The notes: generated by a model from the sequence alone, not told the origin. Counted from the first letter of the stretch, positions 47,601 to 56,535 are shown. The stretch is 64,000 nt of DNA from Collimonas sp. OK307 (GCF_900113705.1 NZ_FOQI01000007.1:182534-246533); one strand, 5' to 3'. Translations and numbers: made by a program.

Positions 47601-47993
47601 CATGGCCAATGGCCGGTGGTGCTGCCGGATGCCGAGACGATTGCACGTTGGCTACCGTGCCCGCTGGTGCTGGCAAAGTTGATCAGGCACCAGGCCCAGA
47701 CCATTCTGGGACAGGCTGATCTGGCGCATTTCTTTAATCCAGCCTTGCACCTGCACGCGCGCAATGAAATGGAAATCATTGCCGATAACGTCGTGCTGCG
47801 TTTCGACCGGGTGGTGATCTTTGACGATGAGGTATGGATCCTGGATTACAAACGCAACCTGCTCGACAACGAACGTGCGGCGTATACCACGCAGTTGCGC
47901 ACTTACCGGCAAGCGGCGCAGGCAGTGTTTGGGGATAAACGCTTGCGTACGGCGTTGCTGACAGTGGATGGACGGTTGTCGGAAATCGACTAG
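44685..47993 (+). CDS. AddA-like UvrD/RecB helicase-nuclease
   Basis: 1102 residues. Walker A EACAGSGKTWLL (~39-50), helicase motif Ia TFTRKAAQEMRERL, Walker B HILLDEFQDTNP, motif III VFVVGDPKQSIYRFRRAEP, motif V/VI TVHSAKGLEAPIVVL and LLYVATTRAKQLL, and a C-terminal RecB-type nuclease with AEGIALHGLLERV and WILDYKRNLL. An ATP-dependent 3'-5' helicase motor and second nuclease of the AddAB complex. It starts inside the stop of the AddB-like gene, so the two are translationally coupled. Confidence 0.93.
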   Translation: MTEPVHIALPSAYRMNGEVVDAQSFTNAACDPQHSVVVEACAGSGKTWLLVARMLRLLLAGAAPSELLAITFTRKAAQEMRERLLELLHDLALQPDAKVRNLLLERGIEPQALTQVLPAARNLYERVLASPQSLSIDTFHSWFARLLKIAPLASGVPHGYVLIEKTGELQSDAYLRFMQSLNDEENSQVKRDLLTLYQLVGDFSTRKLLNAFIDKRAEWWAVIQQGVDAPMEWLREMCGEDAEVDARLSLWDDEKLSSQMKQIAWLLGQGSATNQKRATAIEMALSAGAAVVNFDALCSQFFDDAGKPRSNGKTKDFLKALENSLGGNALDAFEAEFFATGEALKLLRKRSYERTVLSLNQHLFSVGNAYLECYQALKAEQRVFDFADLEWQAYRLLTNPESAAYLQSRLDSRYKHILLDEFQDTNPLQWSIVRAWLSAYGEDAGQPSVFVVGDPKQSIYRFRRAEPRVFEAARQLLQEQGATVLQANQTRRNASAIVDVLNASFRANPLFSAQTTLGEVGGDVWRLPLIRQAGDEAEEAPQGLRNPLTIAREESEDARRRDEGRQLTQALWRARQELTVRQEQGSRTIQWSDVMLLVKKRSHLGAYESALREAGIPFMSDKRGGLLESLEISDLIALLTFLITPDDARALGHVLKSPIFGASDDDLIALAQRTERGWWARLRAAASADDATPALQRASALLEEWLQAAPRLPVHDLLDVILHRGQLLARYAQAATPLSRSQAIGNIETFVELALNMDAGRYPSLPKFIDALRSLQNAAGGDAPDEASIDAATDAVRILTVHSAKGLEAPIVVLLDANHSKPARDDYGILCDWPQDAEAPQHFSAFGSSAERGAARDPLFAAEEGFKTQEDWNLLYVATTRAKQLLIISGVAGRSGGVTDDSWYARLEHVPEASFDAVAEAAAVVDGAQRFEQEIFDPPQMPPPVVAAAATFDNQAIAEGIALHGLLERVTQHGQWPVVLPDAETIARWLPCPLVLAKLIRHQAQTILGQADLAHFFNPALHLHARNEMEIIADNVVLRFDRVVIFDDEVWILDYKRNLLDNERAAYTTQLRTYRQAAQAVFGDKRLRTALLTVDGRLSEID

Positions 47994-48014
47994 GAAATCA
48001 GCCAGTTACTCGTT

Positions 48015-48053
48015 AAAAAGCCCTTATTTCCTGAATGAAAATAAGGGCTTTTC
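48015..48053. terminator. Bidirectional terminator between addA-like gene and ABC permease
   Basis: AAAAGCCCTTATTT / AAATAAGGGCTTTT hairpin, A-flanked and T-flanked, lying between the convergent stops at 47993 and 48080. Confidence 0.85.
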
Positions 48054-48079
48054 AGATTGTCGCTATAGCTAGCGTGCAA

Positions 48080-48823
48080 TCAACGGTGATGCGGCGCCGC
48101 GTATTTCTTTTCCAGTCGGCCAACCAGCATCGCCAGGCACATGGTCATGGCGAAATAGACCACGGAAATCGTGATGTACGGCTCCCAATAACGCGAATAA
48201 GCGCCGGCTACGGTCCTTGCCGCATAAGCCAGCTCGGCCAGGCCGATGGCCGATACCAGCGATGAATCCTTGAGCAGGGTGATCGCTTCATTGCCAAGCG
48301 GCGGCAGCATGCGGCGAAACGCTTGCGGCAGCACCACATACCGCATGGTCAGTTTGTAACCCATGCCGAGACTGGATGCTGCATACGTTTGGCCGCGATC
48401 AATCGACTGGATACCCGCGCGGAAAATCTCGGAAATATACGCACCGGCATTCAACGACAAGGCCACCACACCTGAAATGAAGGCGCCGTAATCCTGTTTG
48501 ATGGTGCGCGCCAGCTCGCCGGAGATCAGCAGGCCGTTGTCTTGATGGATCAGCACCGGCATCACTGCAAAGTGGATCAGCAGGATCTGTACGAACAGCG
48601 GGGTGCCGCGAAAGAAGGCGACATAGAAGCTGGCCAGCCCTTTCAACACGCGCAGCGGCCATTTCCACGGGCCGTGTTTGACATCCGCTAAACGTAGCAT
48701 GCCCAGCAATAAGCCCAGGATGGTGCCGATGATGATACTGATCACGGCAACCTGTAGCGTCATGAAGAAGCCTTTGACGAATAGCGGCGCGTAGCCTTGT
48801 ATGATGCTCCAGCGAAAATCCAT
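48080..48823 (-). CDS. Polar amino-acid ABC transporter permease
   Basis: 247 residues with five to six membrane segments. HisM/GlnP-type permease: GFFMTLQVAVISIIIGTILG at the N-terminus, the FYVAFFRGTPLFVQILLIHF signature of amino-acid permeases, and the EAA loop TYAASSLGMGYKLTMRYVVLPQAFRRMLPPLGNE. It would form the membrane channel with one of the adjacent binding proteins. No ATPase gene is in this cluster; one encoded elsewhere must serve it. Confidence 0.92.
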   Translation of the reverse strand: MDFRWSIIQGYAPLFVKGFFMTLQVAVISIIIGTILGLLLGMLRLADVKHGPWKWPLRVLKGLASFYVAFFRGTPLFVQILLIHFAVMPVLIHQDNGLLISGELARTIKQDYGAFISGVVALSLNAGAYISEIFRAGIQSIDRGQTYAASSLGMGYKLTMRYVVLPQAFRRMLPPLGNEAITLLKDSSLVSAIGLAELAYAARTVAGAYSRYWEPYITISVVYFAMTMCLAMLVGRLEKKYAAPHHR

Positions 48824-48997
48824 AAGTATTGTTGAAAAGAAACGGTGCGACAGGCTGAGTGGACGCGCAACCCGGCTGGTTGGCGATCCGGGCTATGCAA
48901 GAAGATACTAAAAATTAGCGCGAAATTATATCGTAGTTGCCGCAGACAGCCAAAAACAGGCGGCCTGCGGAGGAATTTTCAACTATTTACTTACTGC

Positions 48998-49792
48998 TTA
49001 TTTGCTGCCGCCAAAGTACTTTGCATTGATTTTGTCAAAGCTGCCGTCAGCTTTTACATCTGCCAGGCCTTGATTGATTTTGGCCAGCAGCTCGGTATTC
49101 CCCTTGCGTACCGCAATGCCATAGTACTCTTTCGGAAAGCCGGCGTCGCTCACTACGCGGAAGCTGGCGGACGGATTGTTGGTAATGTAGTTCCTCACCA
49201 CCGGATCGTCAGCCACCACGGCATCGACGCCGCCGCTTTCCAGTTCCTTCAAGGCCAGCGTGGTGGAATCGAAGCGCTTGATGCTAGGGTTGTTCTTGCC
49301 CACCAGGTTTTGCACCACTTCATCGCCGGTGGTGGCGCTTTGCACGCCGATTTTCATATTCTTCAGGTCATTGAACTGTTTGACCGAGGTATTCCCTTGC
49401 GGGACAGCGATCAACTGGCTGGCTTCAAAATACGGTATCGAAAAATCCACGGTCTGCTTGCGCTCATCGGTAATCGTGATGGCCGAAATCAGCAAGTCGC
49501 GGTCGCCTTGAGCGAGGAAATTGAAGATACCTTCGAACGGCGTCGGGACGAATTTTACTTCGATGCCGCTTTTTGCCGCGATCGCTTTCATCAAATCGAT
49601 ATCGAATCCGACTACTTCCTTTTTTTCGTTTTCAGCGGAAAACGGCGCGTAAGCGGATTCAACCCCAACTACGTACAGGTTTTGTTTGGCAGCTGCCGCC
49701 GGTGCTTCTTCCTTTTTACTGCAGGCGCCCACTGCCAGCAGACTCATGCTCAGAGCGCATAGCGGCAGGTAACGGCGTAACATTTTTTTCAT
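48998..49792 (-). CDS. Amino-acid ABC binding lipoprotein 1
   Basis: 264 residues. Signal peptide with lipobox VGAC, Cys24, so anchored in the periplasm by lipid. SBP family 3: GFDIDLMKAIAAKSGIEVKFVPTPFEGIFNFLAQGDRDLLI, then TITDERKQTVDFSIPYFEASQLIAV and AFPKEYYGIAVRKGN-type hinge (here SDAGFPKEYYGIAV). Nearest to the permease. It is one of three tandem paralogues (with 49831 and 50638) that share domain order and most binding-site motifs. Confidence 0.92.
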   Translation of the reverse strand: MKKMLRRYLPLCALSMSLLAVGACSKKEEAPAAAAKQNLYVVGVESAYAPFSAENEKKEVVGFDIDLMKAIAAKSGIEVKFVPTPFEGIFNFLAQGDRDLLISAITITDERKQTVDFSIPYFEASQLIAVPQGNTSVKQFNDLKNMKIGVQSATTGDEVVQNLVGKNNPSIKRFDSTTLALKELESGGVDAVVADDPVVRNYITNNPSASFRVVSDAGFPKEYYGIAVRKGNTELLAKINQGLADVKADGSFDKINAKYFGGSK

Positions 49793-49830
49793 GGTGCTCT
49801 CGCAAAAATCAGTCGAATTTACAATCGAAT

Positions 49831-50622
49831 TTATAACTTCTCGTCCGCGAAATACTTCTTGTATATCCGGTCCTGGGAGCCGTCCGCCTTGATCTGTTCC
49901 AGCCCGTGATTCAGCTTGGCCAGCAGGTCGGCATTACCCTTCTTGACCGCGATTCCGTAATATTCCTTAGGGAAAGCCGGATCGTTGACGATGCGGAAAT
50001 TCTTGCCCGGATTGTTCTTCACGAAATTGGTGACGACGCCATTGTCGCCGATCACGGCATCGACGCCACCGCCTTCCAGCTCTTGAAACGCCAGCGGCAT
50101 CGATTCGAAGCGCTTGACGCTAGGGCTGTTTTTGCCGACCAGGTTTTGTGCCGCTTCGTCAGCGGTGGTAGCGCTCTGGACGCCGATCTTCAAAGATTTC
50201 AGATCTTCGAATTTAGCTACTTTGGAATTCGACGGTAGCACGATCAACTGCTTCGCCACAAAGTAGGGTTCCGAAAAATCCATGGTCTGACGGCGCTGGT
50301 CGTTGATCGTGATGGTGGAAATCAGGATGTCGCGGTCGCCCTGGGCCAGTGCATTGAACAGGCCGTCGAACGGTGTATTGACGATCCTGATCTTGATGCC
50401 GGCCTTGTCGGCCACGGCTTTCATGATCTCGACATCGAAGCCGACCAGTTCTTTTTTCTCGTTCTCGGAAGCGAACGGCGCATAAGCACCGTCGGCGCCA
50501 ACCACATATTCAGTGTTGCCTGCGGTCGCCGCAGAGTTGCTGTCCTTCTTGCCGCAACCTGCCAGCACAGCAAGTGAACACATCAAGGCCAGAGTCAGAG
50601 CCGGCAGATATCGTTGTTTCAT
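49831..50622 (-). CDS. Amino-acid ABC binding lipoprotein 2
   Basis: 263 residues; lipobox LAGC, Cys23. SBP family 3 with GFDVEIMKAVADKAGIKIRI, RQTMDFSEPYFVAKQLIVL and FPKEYYGIAVKKGN. In the middle paralogue the recognition strand differs (NTPFDGLFNALAQGDRDILI, TINDQRRQTMDF). This may mean a different ligand preference among the three. Same strand and spacing as its neighbours, likely co-transcribed toward the permease. Confidence 0.92.
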   Translation of the reverse strand: MKQRYLPALTLALMCSLAVLAGCGKKDSNSAATAGNTEYVVGADGAYAPFASENEKKELVGFDVEIMKAVADKAGIKIRIVNTPFDGLFNALAQGDRDILISTITINDQRRQTMDFSEPYFVAKQLIVLPSNSKVAKFEDLKSLKIGVQSATTADEAAQNLVGKNSPSVKRFESMPLAFQELEGGGVDAVIGDNGVVTNFVKNNPGKNFRIVNDPAFPKEYYGIAVKKGNADLLAKLNHGLEQIKADGSQDRIYKKYFADEKL

Positions 50623-50637
50623 ATTTTCTCTCGATGC

Positions 50638-51417
50638 TTATTTGGACGATTCAGCAAAATACTTGGCGTAGATCTTGTCGTAAGTGCCGTCGGCCTTGAT
50701 TGCCGCCAGTCCCTTGTTTACCTTGGCCAGCAACTCGGCGTTGCCCTTCTTGACCGCGATGCCGTAATACTCTTTAGGGAATGCCGCATCGGTGATGAAG
50801 CGGAAGCCTTCGGACGGGTTGTTCTTGATGTAGTTCTTGATCACGCCGTTGTCGGATACGACCGCTTCGACGCCGCCACCTTCCAGCTCTTTCATGACTA
50901 GGGTCGCCGATTCCAGGCGCTTGATGTTGGGATTACTCTTGCCCAATTCCTTTTGCACGATGTCATCGCCGGTGGTAGCGCTTTGCACGCCCACCTTCAT
51001 GTTCTTCAAATCGGCAAACTTCGTGACTGTGGAATTTTTCGGCACAACGATCAATTGATTGGCTTCGAAGTAGGGTTCGGAGAAATCGACTGTCTGCTTG
51101 CGTTCATCGGTAATCGTGATTGCCGATGCCAGCAGATCGCGGTCGCCTTGCGCCAGGAAATTGAAAATGCCTTCGAACGGTGTGTTGACGAACTTGATCT
51201 TGAAACCACCCTTGTCGGCGATTGCATTCATTACATCGACATCAAAGCCGACGATTTCCTTTTGTTCGTTCTGGTACTCGAACGGCGCAAAAGTCGCTTC
51301 GGCGCCGACCAGGTAGACAGTCTGCCCAGGCGCTGCCGCCGTTTTCGGTTCCTGCTTGCCGCAAGCTGCCAACGACAGCGCGAGTACGCACAGGCCCAGA
51401 TTGAAAATGCGTTTCAT
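50638..51417 (-). CDS. Amino-acid ABC binding lipoprotein 3
   Basis: 259 residues from the ATG at 51417, preceded by CTGGAGATATTCA; a longer in-frame extension to 51510 lacks a signal-like start. Lipobox LAAC, Cys19. GFDVDVMNAIADKGGFKIKFV, TITDERKQTVDFSEPYFEANQLIVV and FPKEYYGIAVKKGN. First gene of the four-gene run read toward 48080. Confidence 0.93.
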   Translation of the reverse strand: MKRIFNLGLCVLALSLAACGKQEPKTAAAPGQTVYLVGAEATFAPFEYQNEQKEIVGFDVDVMNAIADKGGFKIKFVNTPFEGIFNFLAQGDRDLLASAITITDERKQTVDFSEPYFEANQLIVVPKNSTVTKFADLKNMKVGVQSATTGDDIVQKELGKSNPNIKRLESATLVMKELEGGGVEAVVSDNGVIKNYIKNNPSEGFRFITDAAFPKEYYGIAVKKGNAELLAKVNKGLAAIKADGTYDKIYAKYFAESSK

Positions 51418-51510
51418 TGAATATCTCCAGTAAAAATGGGTAATGTGTTCCAGTTCACATCGACGACGAAAACCAGTTTTCAAGAGTAGCCGCCACGTCT
51501 GCCTTCTCAT

Positions 51511-51810
51511 TGGAAAATAGTTGTTAAGTTATCAATGCTGTGTGGGATAAGCCGCTATTTTAGATTCATCTATGTAAATAACAATGATTTATATAGATGC
51601 GTTGCCAAACTCCAAAAGCTCTTCACCCGCATCTTGCATCAACCTCGCACCAAAACAGAATATCCACATGCTGCGGCGCACAGTTTTAGCGCGCTAATAC
51701 GCCACTTTCCCCCATGTAAGAACCTCTTGTGCCATGCGCATAGACAGGCATGTATATTGCATTGATACTTTGTATCGCAATAAAACATTAGTTATTACAT
51801 AGGAATAGTT
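51511..51810. promoter_or_regulatory. Divergent promoter region with two inverted repeats
   Basis: 300 bp between the binding-protein operon and the enoyl-CoA hydratase. Inverted repeat one: arms 51567-51579 and 51587-51599, 12 of 13 positions complementary, 7-base loop. Inverted repeat two: GATAC-TTT-GTATC (51764-51776) flanked by ATTGC and GCAAT, 30 bp before the hydratase start. The second is well placed to be an IclR-type operator for the downstream cluster. Confidence 0.45.
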
Positions 51811-52581
51811 ATGACAAAACATATCATTTTGGAAACCAATGGAAACGTTGGCGTGGTCACCTTGAACCGCCCTGAAAAACTCAACGCCTGGAATACCGAG
51901 ATGCGTAATGAGATCATCGCTGCGTTGAAGGATTTCAATGCCGATGCGGCCATTGGCGCCATCGTCATGACAGGCACCGGCGACCGCGCATTTTGTGCCG
52001 GACAGGATCTGGAAGAAGCGCATGGCTTCGACCCGGCACGCGTCAACGAGTGGATGAGTGAATGGGAAAACTACTATGCCGTGCTGCGCGGTTTGTCGAA
52101 GCCGTTGGTCGTTGCGCTTAACGGCACCGCTGCCGGCTCCGCATTCCAGGTCGCGCTGCTGGGCGACATCCGCGTCGGTCACGCCGGGTCGCGCATGGGC
52201 CAGCCCGAAATAAATGCCGGCATTCCGAGCGTGACCGGTCCGTGGATCATGAAGCAGATGCTGGGCTTGTCGCGCACGATAGAACTGACGCTGACCGGCC
52301 GCATGATGGAAGCGGAAGAGTGCCATCGGATCGGCTTGATCCATCATCTGGTCGCCGCCGATCAAGTCATGCCGAAAGCGATGGAGATTGCCCGTGATCT
52401 GGCAGCCAAGCCGCCGGTAGCGATGCGCCTGGACAAGCAGCGTTTCTGCGAAATGTCCGAATCCGGTTTTCACGAAGCCATCAGCGCCGGCCGCCGGATC
52501 CAGGTGGAGGCCTACAGTACGGGCGAGCCGGCACGCATGATGGAAGAGTTTTTCCGTAAACGCGGACGCAGCATCGCGTAA
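51811..52581 (+). CDS. Enoyl-CoA hydratase/isomerase family protein
   Basis: 256 residues. Crotonase fold: NVGVVTLNRPEKLNAWNTEM, CoA-binding FCAGQDLEEAHG, oxyanion hole segment ALNGTAAGSAFQVALLGDIRV, and MGQPEINAGIPSVTG. The first catalytic Glu of hydratases (rat Glu144) aligns with Gln113, whereas the second (Glu133 in GQPE) is kept. A single acid residue is more usual for isomerases or other crotonase activities than for a classical hydratase. It heads a cluster with an ABC uptake system and a CoA ligase. Confidence 0.88.
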   Translation: MTKHIILETNGNVGVVTLNRPEKLNAWNTEMRNEIIAALKDFNADAAIGAIVMTGTGDRAFCAGQDLEEAHGFDPARVNEWMSEWENYYAVLRGLSKPLVVALNGTAAGSAFQVALLGDIRVGHAGSRMGQPEINAGIPSVTGPWIMKQMLGLSRTIELTLTGRMMEAEECHRIGLIHHLVAADQVMPKAMEIARDLAAKPPVAMRLDKQRFCEMSESGFHEAISAGRRIQVEAYSTGEPARMMEEFFRKRGRSIA

Positions 52582-52657
52582 TCAGCCTTCCGCAGAAGGT
52601 TGTCCCAATGAACGTCTTCGCGCTTTTATCTACGTTTCTATCGCATAGGGAGGTTGT

Positions 52658-53719
52658 ATGAAAAACCGTTTCGATACCACACGCCGTGGCGTGCTGAAGC
52701 TTGCCGGAGGGCTGGCTGTCGCTGGCGCATTCCCGGCAACAGTGTTCGGCCAGAATAAACAGATCGTAGTCGCCGATCCCGGCGGTCCTTACACCGCAGC
52801 ATATCGGAAGGCCTTTTACGACCCGTTTGAAAAAGCGACCGGTATCCGCGTCATCAATGTGGCGCGCGAGGCGCAACCGGTGGCGCAGTTGACGGCGATG
52901 GTGAAGACGAAGAATTTCGTGTGGGACGTCACAACCCTGACTGTGGCACAGGATATTCCTATCCTGGAAGAGGCAGGTTTGCTTGAACCGCTGGGATTGA
53001 AAGTTGGCGATTTTTCGAACATGCTGGCGGAATCGGTAGCACCTAATTTCATGGGTGTCGACGTTTATTCGACTGTGCTGGCGTATCGCACTGACAAGTA
53101 CGGAAAAAATCCACCGTCCAGCTGGGCCGATTTCTGGAACGTCGAGAAATTTCCGGGGCGCCGCTCATTGCGCCGCAACGCTATCGACACGTTGGAGCAA
53201 GCCTTGATGGCCGATGGCGTCCCCATCGATAAACTCTATCCGCTGGATCTGGACCGGGCGTTCAAGAGTCTCGATCGCATCAAGCCGCACATTGCGGTGT
53301 GGTGGACCAGCGGCGCGCAGGCGATGCAGCTGATTCAATCCGGCGAGGTCGACATGATCTCGACCTGGAATGCGCGTGCGCAAACCGCCATTGAAGGTGG
53401 CGCACCAGTCGCCATCGTCTGGAACCAGGGTCTGTATTCTATCGAGGGCTGGGGCGTGCCGAAGGGAACGCCACGCGCCGAAGAAGCCAAGGCATTCGTC
53501 AAGTTCTGCGCCGATGCCGCGCGCCAGGCGGCCTTTACCGACACATTGGCATACGGCCCGACAAATCTCAATGCCTATCAAAACATTCCAGCCAAGCGCG
53601 CCGCGATTTTGCCGACTTCTGCAGCCAACCTGAAACTCATGCGCGCGCCCAGCGCGCAGTGGTGGCACAAGAACCGCAATCTGGCATCGGATCGATTCAA
53701 CGCATGGTTACTTTCATAA
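52658..53719 (+). CDS. ABC transporter binding protein (PotD/spermidine-putrescine-like), Tat-exported
   Basis: 353 residues; ribosome site GGGAGGTTGT. A twin-arginine signal (TTRRGVLKLAGGLAVAGAFPA) is followed by the SBP family 1-type mature domain: KQIVVADPGGPYTAAYRKAFYDPFEKATGIRVINV, VWDVTTL, and the C-terminal YQNIPAKRAAILPTSAANLK. Periplasmic receptor for the ATPase and permease downstream. Polyamine-type receptors in this family also carry carboxylates; with CoA-related neighbours the ligand is more likely an organic acid or betaine-like compound than a polyamine. Confidence 0.88.
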   Translation: MKNRFDTTRRGVLKLAGGLAVAGAFPATVFGQNKQIVVADPGGPYTAAYRKAFYDPFEKATGIRVINVAREAQPVAQLTAMVKTKNFVWDVTTLTVAQDIPILEEAGLLEPLGLKVGDFSNMLAESVAPNFMGVDVYSTVLAYRTDKYGKNPPSSWADFWNVEKFPGRRSLRRNAIDTLEQALMADGVPIDKLYPLDLDRAFKSLDRIKPHIAVWWTSGAQAMQLIQSGEVDMISTWNARAQTAIEGGAPVAIVWNQGLYSIEGWGVPKGTPRAEEAKAFVKFCADAARQAAFTDTLAYGPTNLNAYQNIPAKRAAILPTSAANLKLMRAPSAQWWHKNRNLASDRFNAWLLS

Positions 53720-53731
53720 GCGGGTAGGAAA

Positions 53732-54796
53732 ATGGTCGCCAGATTAGAAACAATTGGACTTAGCAAGCGCTATCAGGACGTCACCGCGCTGTCGCCCACC
53801 GATTTGCAGGTTCAGGATGGAGAATTCCTGACCCTGCTCGGACCTTCAGGTTCCGGCAAGACCACGCTGCTGCAGATCATCGCAGGGCTGGTCGAGCCGA
53901 GCGACGGCAAGTTGCTGATCGATGGTAAGGATGCCACCCGCAAGGCTGCGGGTGAGCGGGGCATTGGCATGGTGTTTCAAAGCTATGCTTTGTTCCCTCA
54001 CATGACTGTATGGGACAACGTCGCCTATCCTTTGCGCATGCGCAAAGAGGGACGGGCGGCGATGGATGCCGCTGTGAAGGATGCGTTGGAAATGGTGCAG
54101 ATGGGCGCTTACGCGCATCGTCTTCCGCGTGAATTGTCCGGCGGCCAGCAACAGCGTATTGCGCTGGCGCGCTGCTTCGTGTACAAGCCATCGGTGATCC
54201 TGCTGGACGAACCGCTGGGCGCGCTGGACAAGAAATTACGCGAGCACATGCAATCCGAAATCCGTCGCCTGCACAAGGACTTGGGAGCTACCTTCATTTA
54301 CGTCACCCATGATCAGGAGGAGGCGCTCAACCTGTCCGATCGCATCTGTTTGATGAATCAGTCGAAGATAGAGCAGATAGGCACGCCGCAAGCCATGTAC
54401 GACCAGCCGGCCACCGTGTTTTCGGCACAATTCATCGGCTACTCGAACTTGCTGGAAGGAACGCTGGAGCAAGGCGCCACGGGACTCGATACCTTGCGCA
54501 ACGGCCGTTTCTCATTACCTGTGATACCGCAAGATGCCAGCCAGACGGCCACCAGGACGCTGGTCGTGAGACCGGAAAATGCGCGTCTGGCGAACCCCGA
54601 ATCAGCTTATCTGCGCGGTCGCGTCGACGAAGTCGTGTTTGCCGGATCCGATATCCGCGTACTCATCGACATCGGCGAAGCGGAGCCGTTCCTGCTGCGT
54701 TGCGGCCGCCGCGAAGCGCCCCTCGTTGGCGATATCGTTGGCGTCAGCTGGCAGCGCGAATTGAGCACCGTCTTGACCACAGCCGTTGCCGTCTGA
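53732..54796 (+). CDS. ABC transporter ATP-binding protein (PotA-like)
   Basis: 354 residues. Walker A GPSGSGKTT (37-45), Q-loop, signature LSGGQQQRIALARC, Walker B VILLDEPLGALDKKLR, switch His in YVTHDQEEAL, and a C-terminal TOBE domain (~280-350). Energises the fused permease encoded 14 bp downstream. Confidence 0.95.
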   Translation: MVARLETIGLSKRYQDVTALSPTDLQVQDGEFLTLLGPSGSGKTTLLQIIAGLVEPSDGKLLIDGKDATRKAAGERGIGMVFQSYALFPHMTVWDNVAYPLRMRKEGRAAMDAAVKDALEMVQMGAYAHRLPRELSGGQQQRIALARCFVYKPSVILLDEPLGALDKKLREHMQSEIRRLHKDLGATFIYVTHDQEEALNLSDRICLMNQSKIEQIGTPQAMYDQPATVFSAQFIGYSNLLEGTLEQGATGLDTLRNGRFSLPVIPQDASQTATRTLVVRPENARLANPESAYLRGRVDEVVFAGSDIRVLIDIGEAEPFLLRCGRREAPLVGDIVGVSWQRELSTVLTTAVAV

Positions 54797-54810
54797 CAGG
54801 AGTCGCCATC

Positions 54811-56535
54811 ATGTTCAATTCCTCAAGCCGCAAGCTGATCAAGGCCATGTTGCCGGCGCTGCCGTCTATCGTATTCCTGCTATGTTTTTTTTGCGTGCCG
54901 GTCTACGAGATCTTGCAAACCGGCGCCTACAACGCCGATGGCCACCTGAGTCTGGAGCAGTTCCGTCGTATCAGCGGCGATATTGTGTATGCGAAGGTAT
55001 TGTGGACCACCTTCAAGATATCGCTGCTGACTGCGCTGTTTGCAGTCGGACTCGGTTTTCCGGTCGCCTATTTCCTGAGCCAGATCAGCGACCGCCGTCG
55101 CGGCAAATGGATGATCTGGCTGCTGATCCCGTTCTGGACCAGTTATCTGGTGAAGACTTTTGCCTGGATCCTGGTGTTGTCTAAAACCGGCGTGCTGGCC
55201 TCGATCGCCATGGGGCTTGGCCTGGTCGATGATCCGCAAGCCCTGGCGCCGTCCTTGAGCGGGGTGATGATAGGCATGGTGCATGCGATGCTGCCGCTGG
55301 CGGTGATGAACATGTTGCCAATCATGCGCGGCGTTAATGCGCAATTACTGCAGGCTGCGGAAACACTTGGCGCCAATCGCACAGTTGCCTTTTTTTCGGT
55401 GTTCCTGCCGCTGGCGGCGCCGGGCATGGCTGCCGCCGGCCTGCTGGTATTTATCACCAGCCTTGGGTTCTTTATTTTGCCGGCGTTGCTCGGCACGCCG
55501 CAGGAAACCATGATCGCGCAGCTGGTGATTTCGGCGATTAACGAATTATTCAATTTGCCGTTTGCCGCCGCCTTGTCGACGGTCTTGCTGGTTTGTGCGA
55601 TTGCCGTATTTATCTTGTACGACAAGCTGGTTGGTTTGTCTTCGTTGAGCGGCGAGTCGCGGTCGGCGGTACGCAACAAGAATTTACCTGGCATGAACGG
55701 TTTCCTGATCGTCGCCGGCAGAACATTGGGACGCGCTCATGCCGCACTGGGACCGATAAGCGCCAGTGTTCGCGGCCTTAAAATATATACGGTGGTGCTG
55801 ATCGCATTGTTGTCGCTGCCGATTCTGGTGGTACTGCCAATTGCGTTCACCGATTCTCCGTTCCTGGCCTTCCCGCCCAAGGGTTTCAGCTTGCGCTGGT
55901 TCTCGTCGTTCATGTTCTCTCCGGTATGGCAATCGGCATTGCTGCGATCGTTCGGCGTGGCCGTGGTAACTGCGGTTGCCGCCACCGCTCTGGGCCTGGG
56001 GGCTGCACTGTCGCTGACGCGCTTGCCGGCTACCTGGACCAAACCCATGTTCGCGGTTTTCCTGGCGCCGCTGATCGTGCCGCGCATCGTGATCGCGGTC
56101 GGCTTGTTCTATCTGTTCGCCCGTCTCGGGCTGGTCGGCACTAATCTCGGTCTGGCGATCGGCCATACCGTGTTGGCGATTCCTTATGTGGTCGTGACAA
56201 TGGTGGCGGCGCTCAAGCGTTTCGACTGGCGTCTCGACGATGCCGGCCGCATCCTCGGGGCATCGGCATTTGCGCGGCTGCGCACGATACAGCTGCCCAT
56301 GATGATAGGTAGCGTGGTGGCAGCATTGCAGATAGCTTTCATCATTTCGTTTGACGAATTGACGATTGCCATTTTTGTCAGCGGCGGCCTGACCAATACC
56401 TTGCCGAAGCAAATGTGGGATGACATGACTTTGCAAGTCAATCCGACGCTGGCCGCGGTATCACTGGTCATGGTGGTGGTGATTGCGGTGCTGGTGTTGA
56501 TCCCGACCTTCTTCAAGCGCGCCGAGCAGGCGTGA
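54811..56535 (+). CDS. ABC transporter permease, two domains fused (PotB-PotC)
   Basis: 574 residues from the ATG at 54811 (CAGGAG upstream). Two MetI-like permease halves in one chain: residues ~1-280 (EAA loop ETLGANRTVAFFSVFLPLAAPG) and ~310-574 (EAA loop RILGASAFARLRTIQLPMM), about 12 membrane helices. In PotABCD these are separate proteins; fusion removes the need for a heterodimer. It forms the channel of the uptake system. Confidence 0.92.
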   Translation: MFNSSSRKLIKAMLPALPSIVFLLCFFCVPVYEILQTGAYNADGHLSLEQFRRISGDIVYAKVLWTTFKISLLTALFAVGLGFPVAYFLSQISDRRRGKWMIWLLIPFWTSYLVKTFAWILVLSKTGVLASIAMGLGLVDDPQALAPSLSGVMIGMVHAMLPLAVMNMLPIMRGVNAQLLQAAETLGANRTVAFFSVFLPLAAPGMAAAGLLVFITSLGFFILPALLGTPQETMIAQLVISAINELFNLPFAAALSTVLLVCAIAVFILYDKLVGLSSLSGESRSAVRNKNLPGMNGFLIVAGRTLGRAHAALGPISASVRGLKIYTVVLIALLSLPILVVLPIAFTDSPFLAFPPKGFSLRWFSSFMFSPVWQSALLRSFGVAVVTAVAATALGLGAALSLTRLPATWTKPMFAVFLAPLIVPRIVIAVGLFYLFARLGLVGTNLGLAIGHTVLAIPYVVVTMVAALKRFDWRLDDAGRILGASAFARLRTIQLPMMIGSVVAALQIAFIISFDELTIAIFVSGGLTNTLPKQMWDDMTLQVNPTLAAVSLVMVVVIAVLVLIPTFFKRAEQA

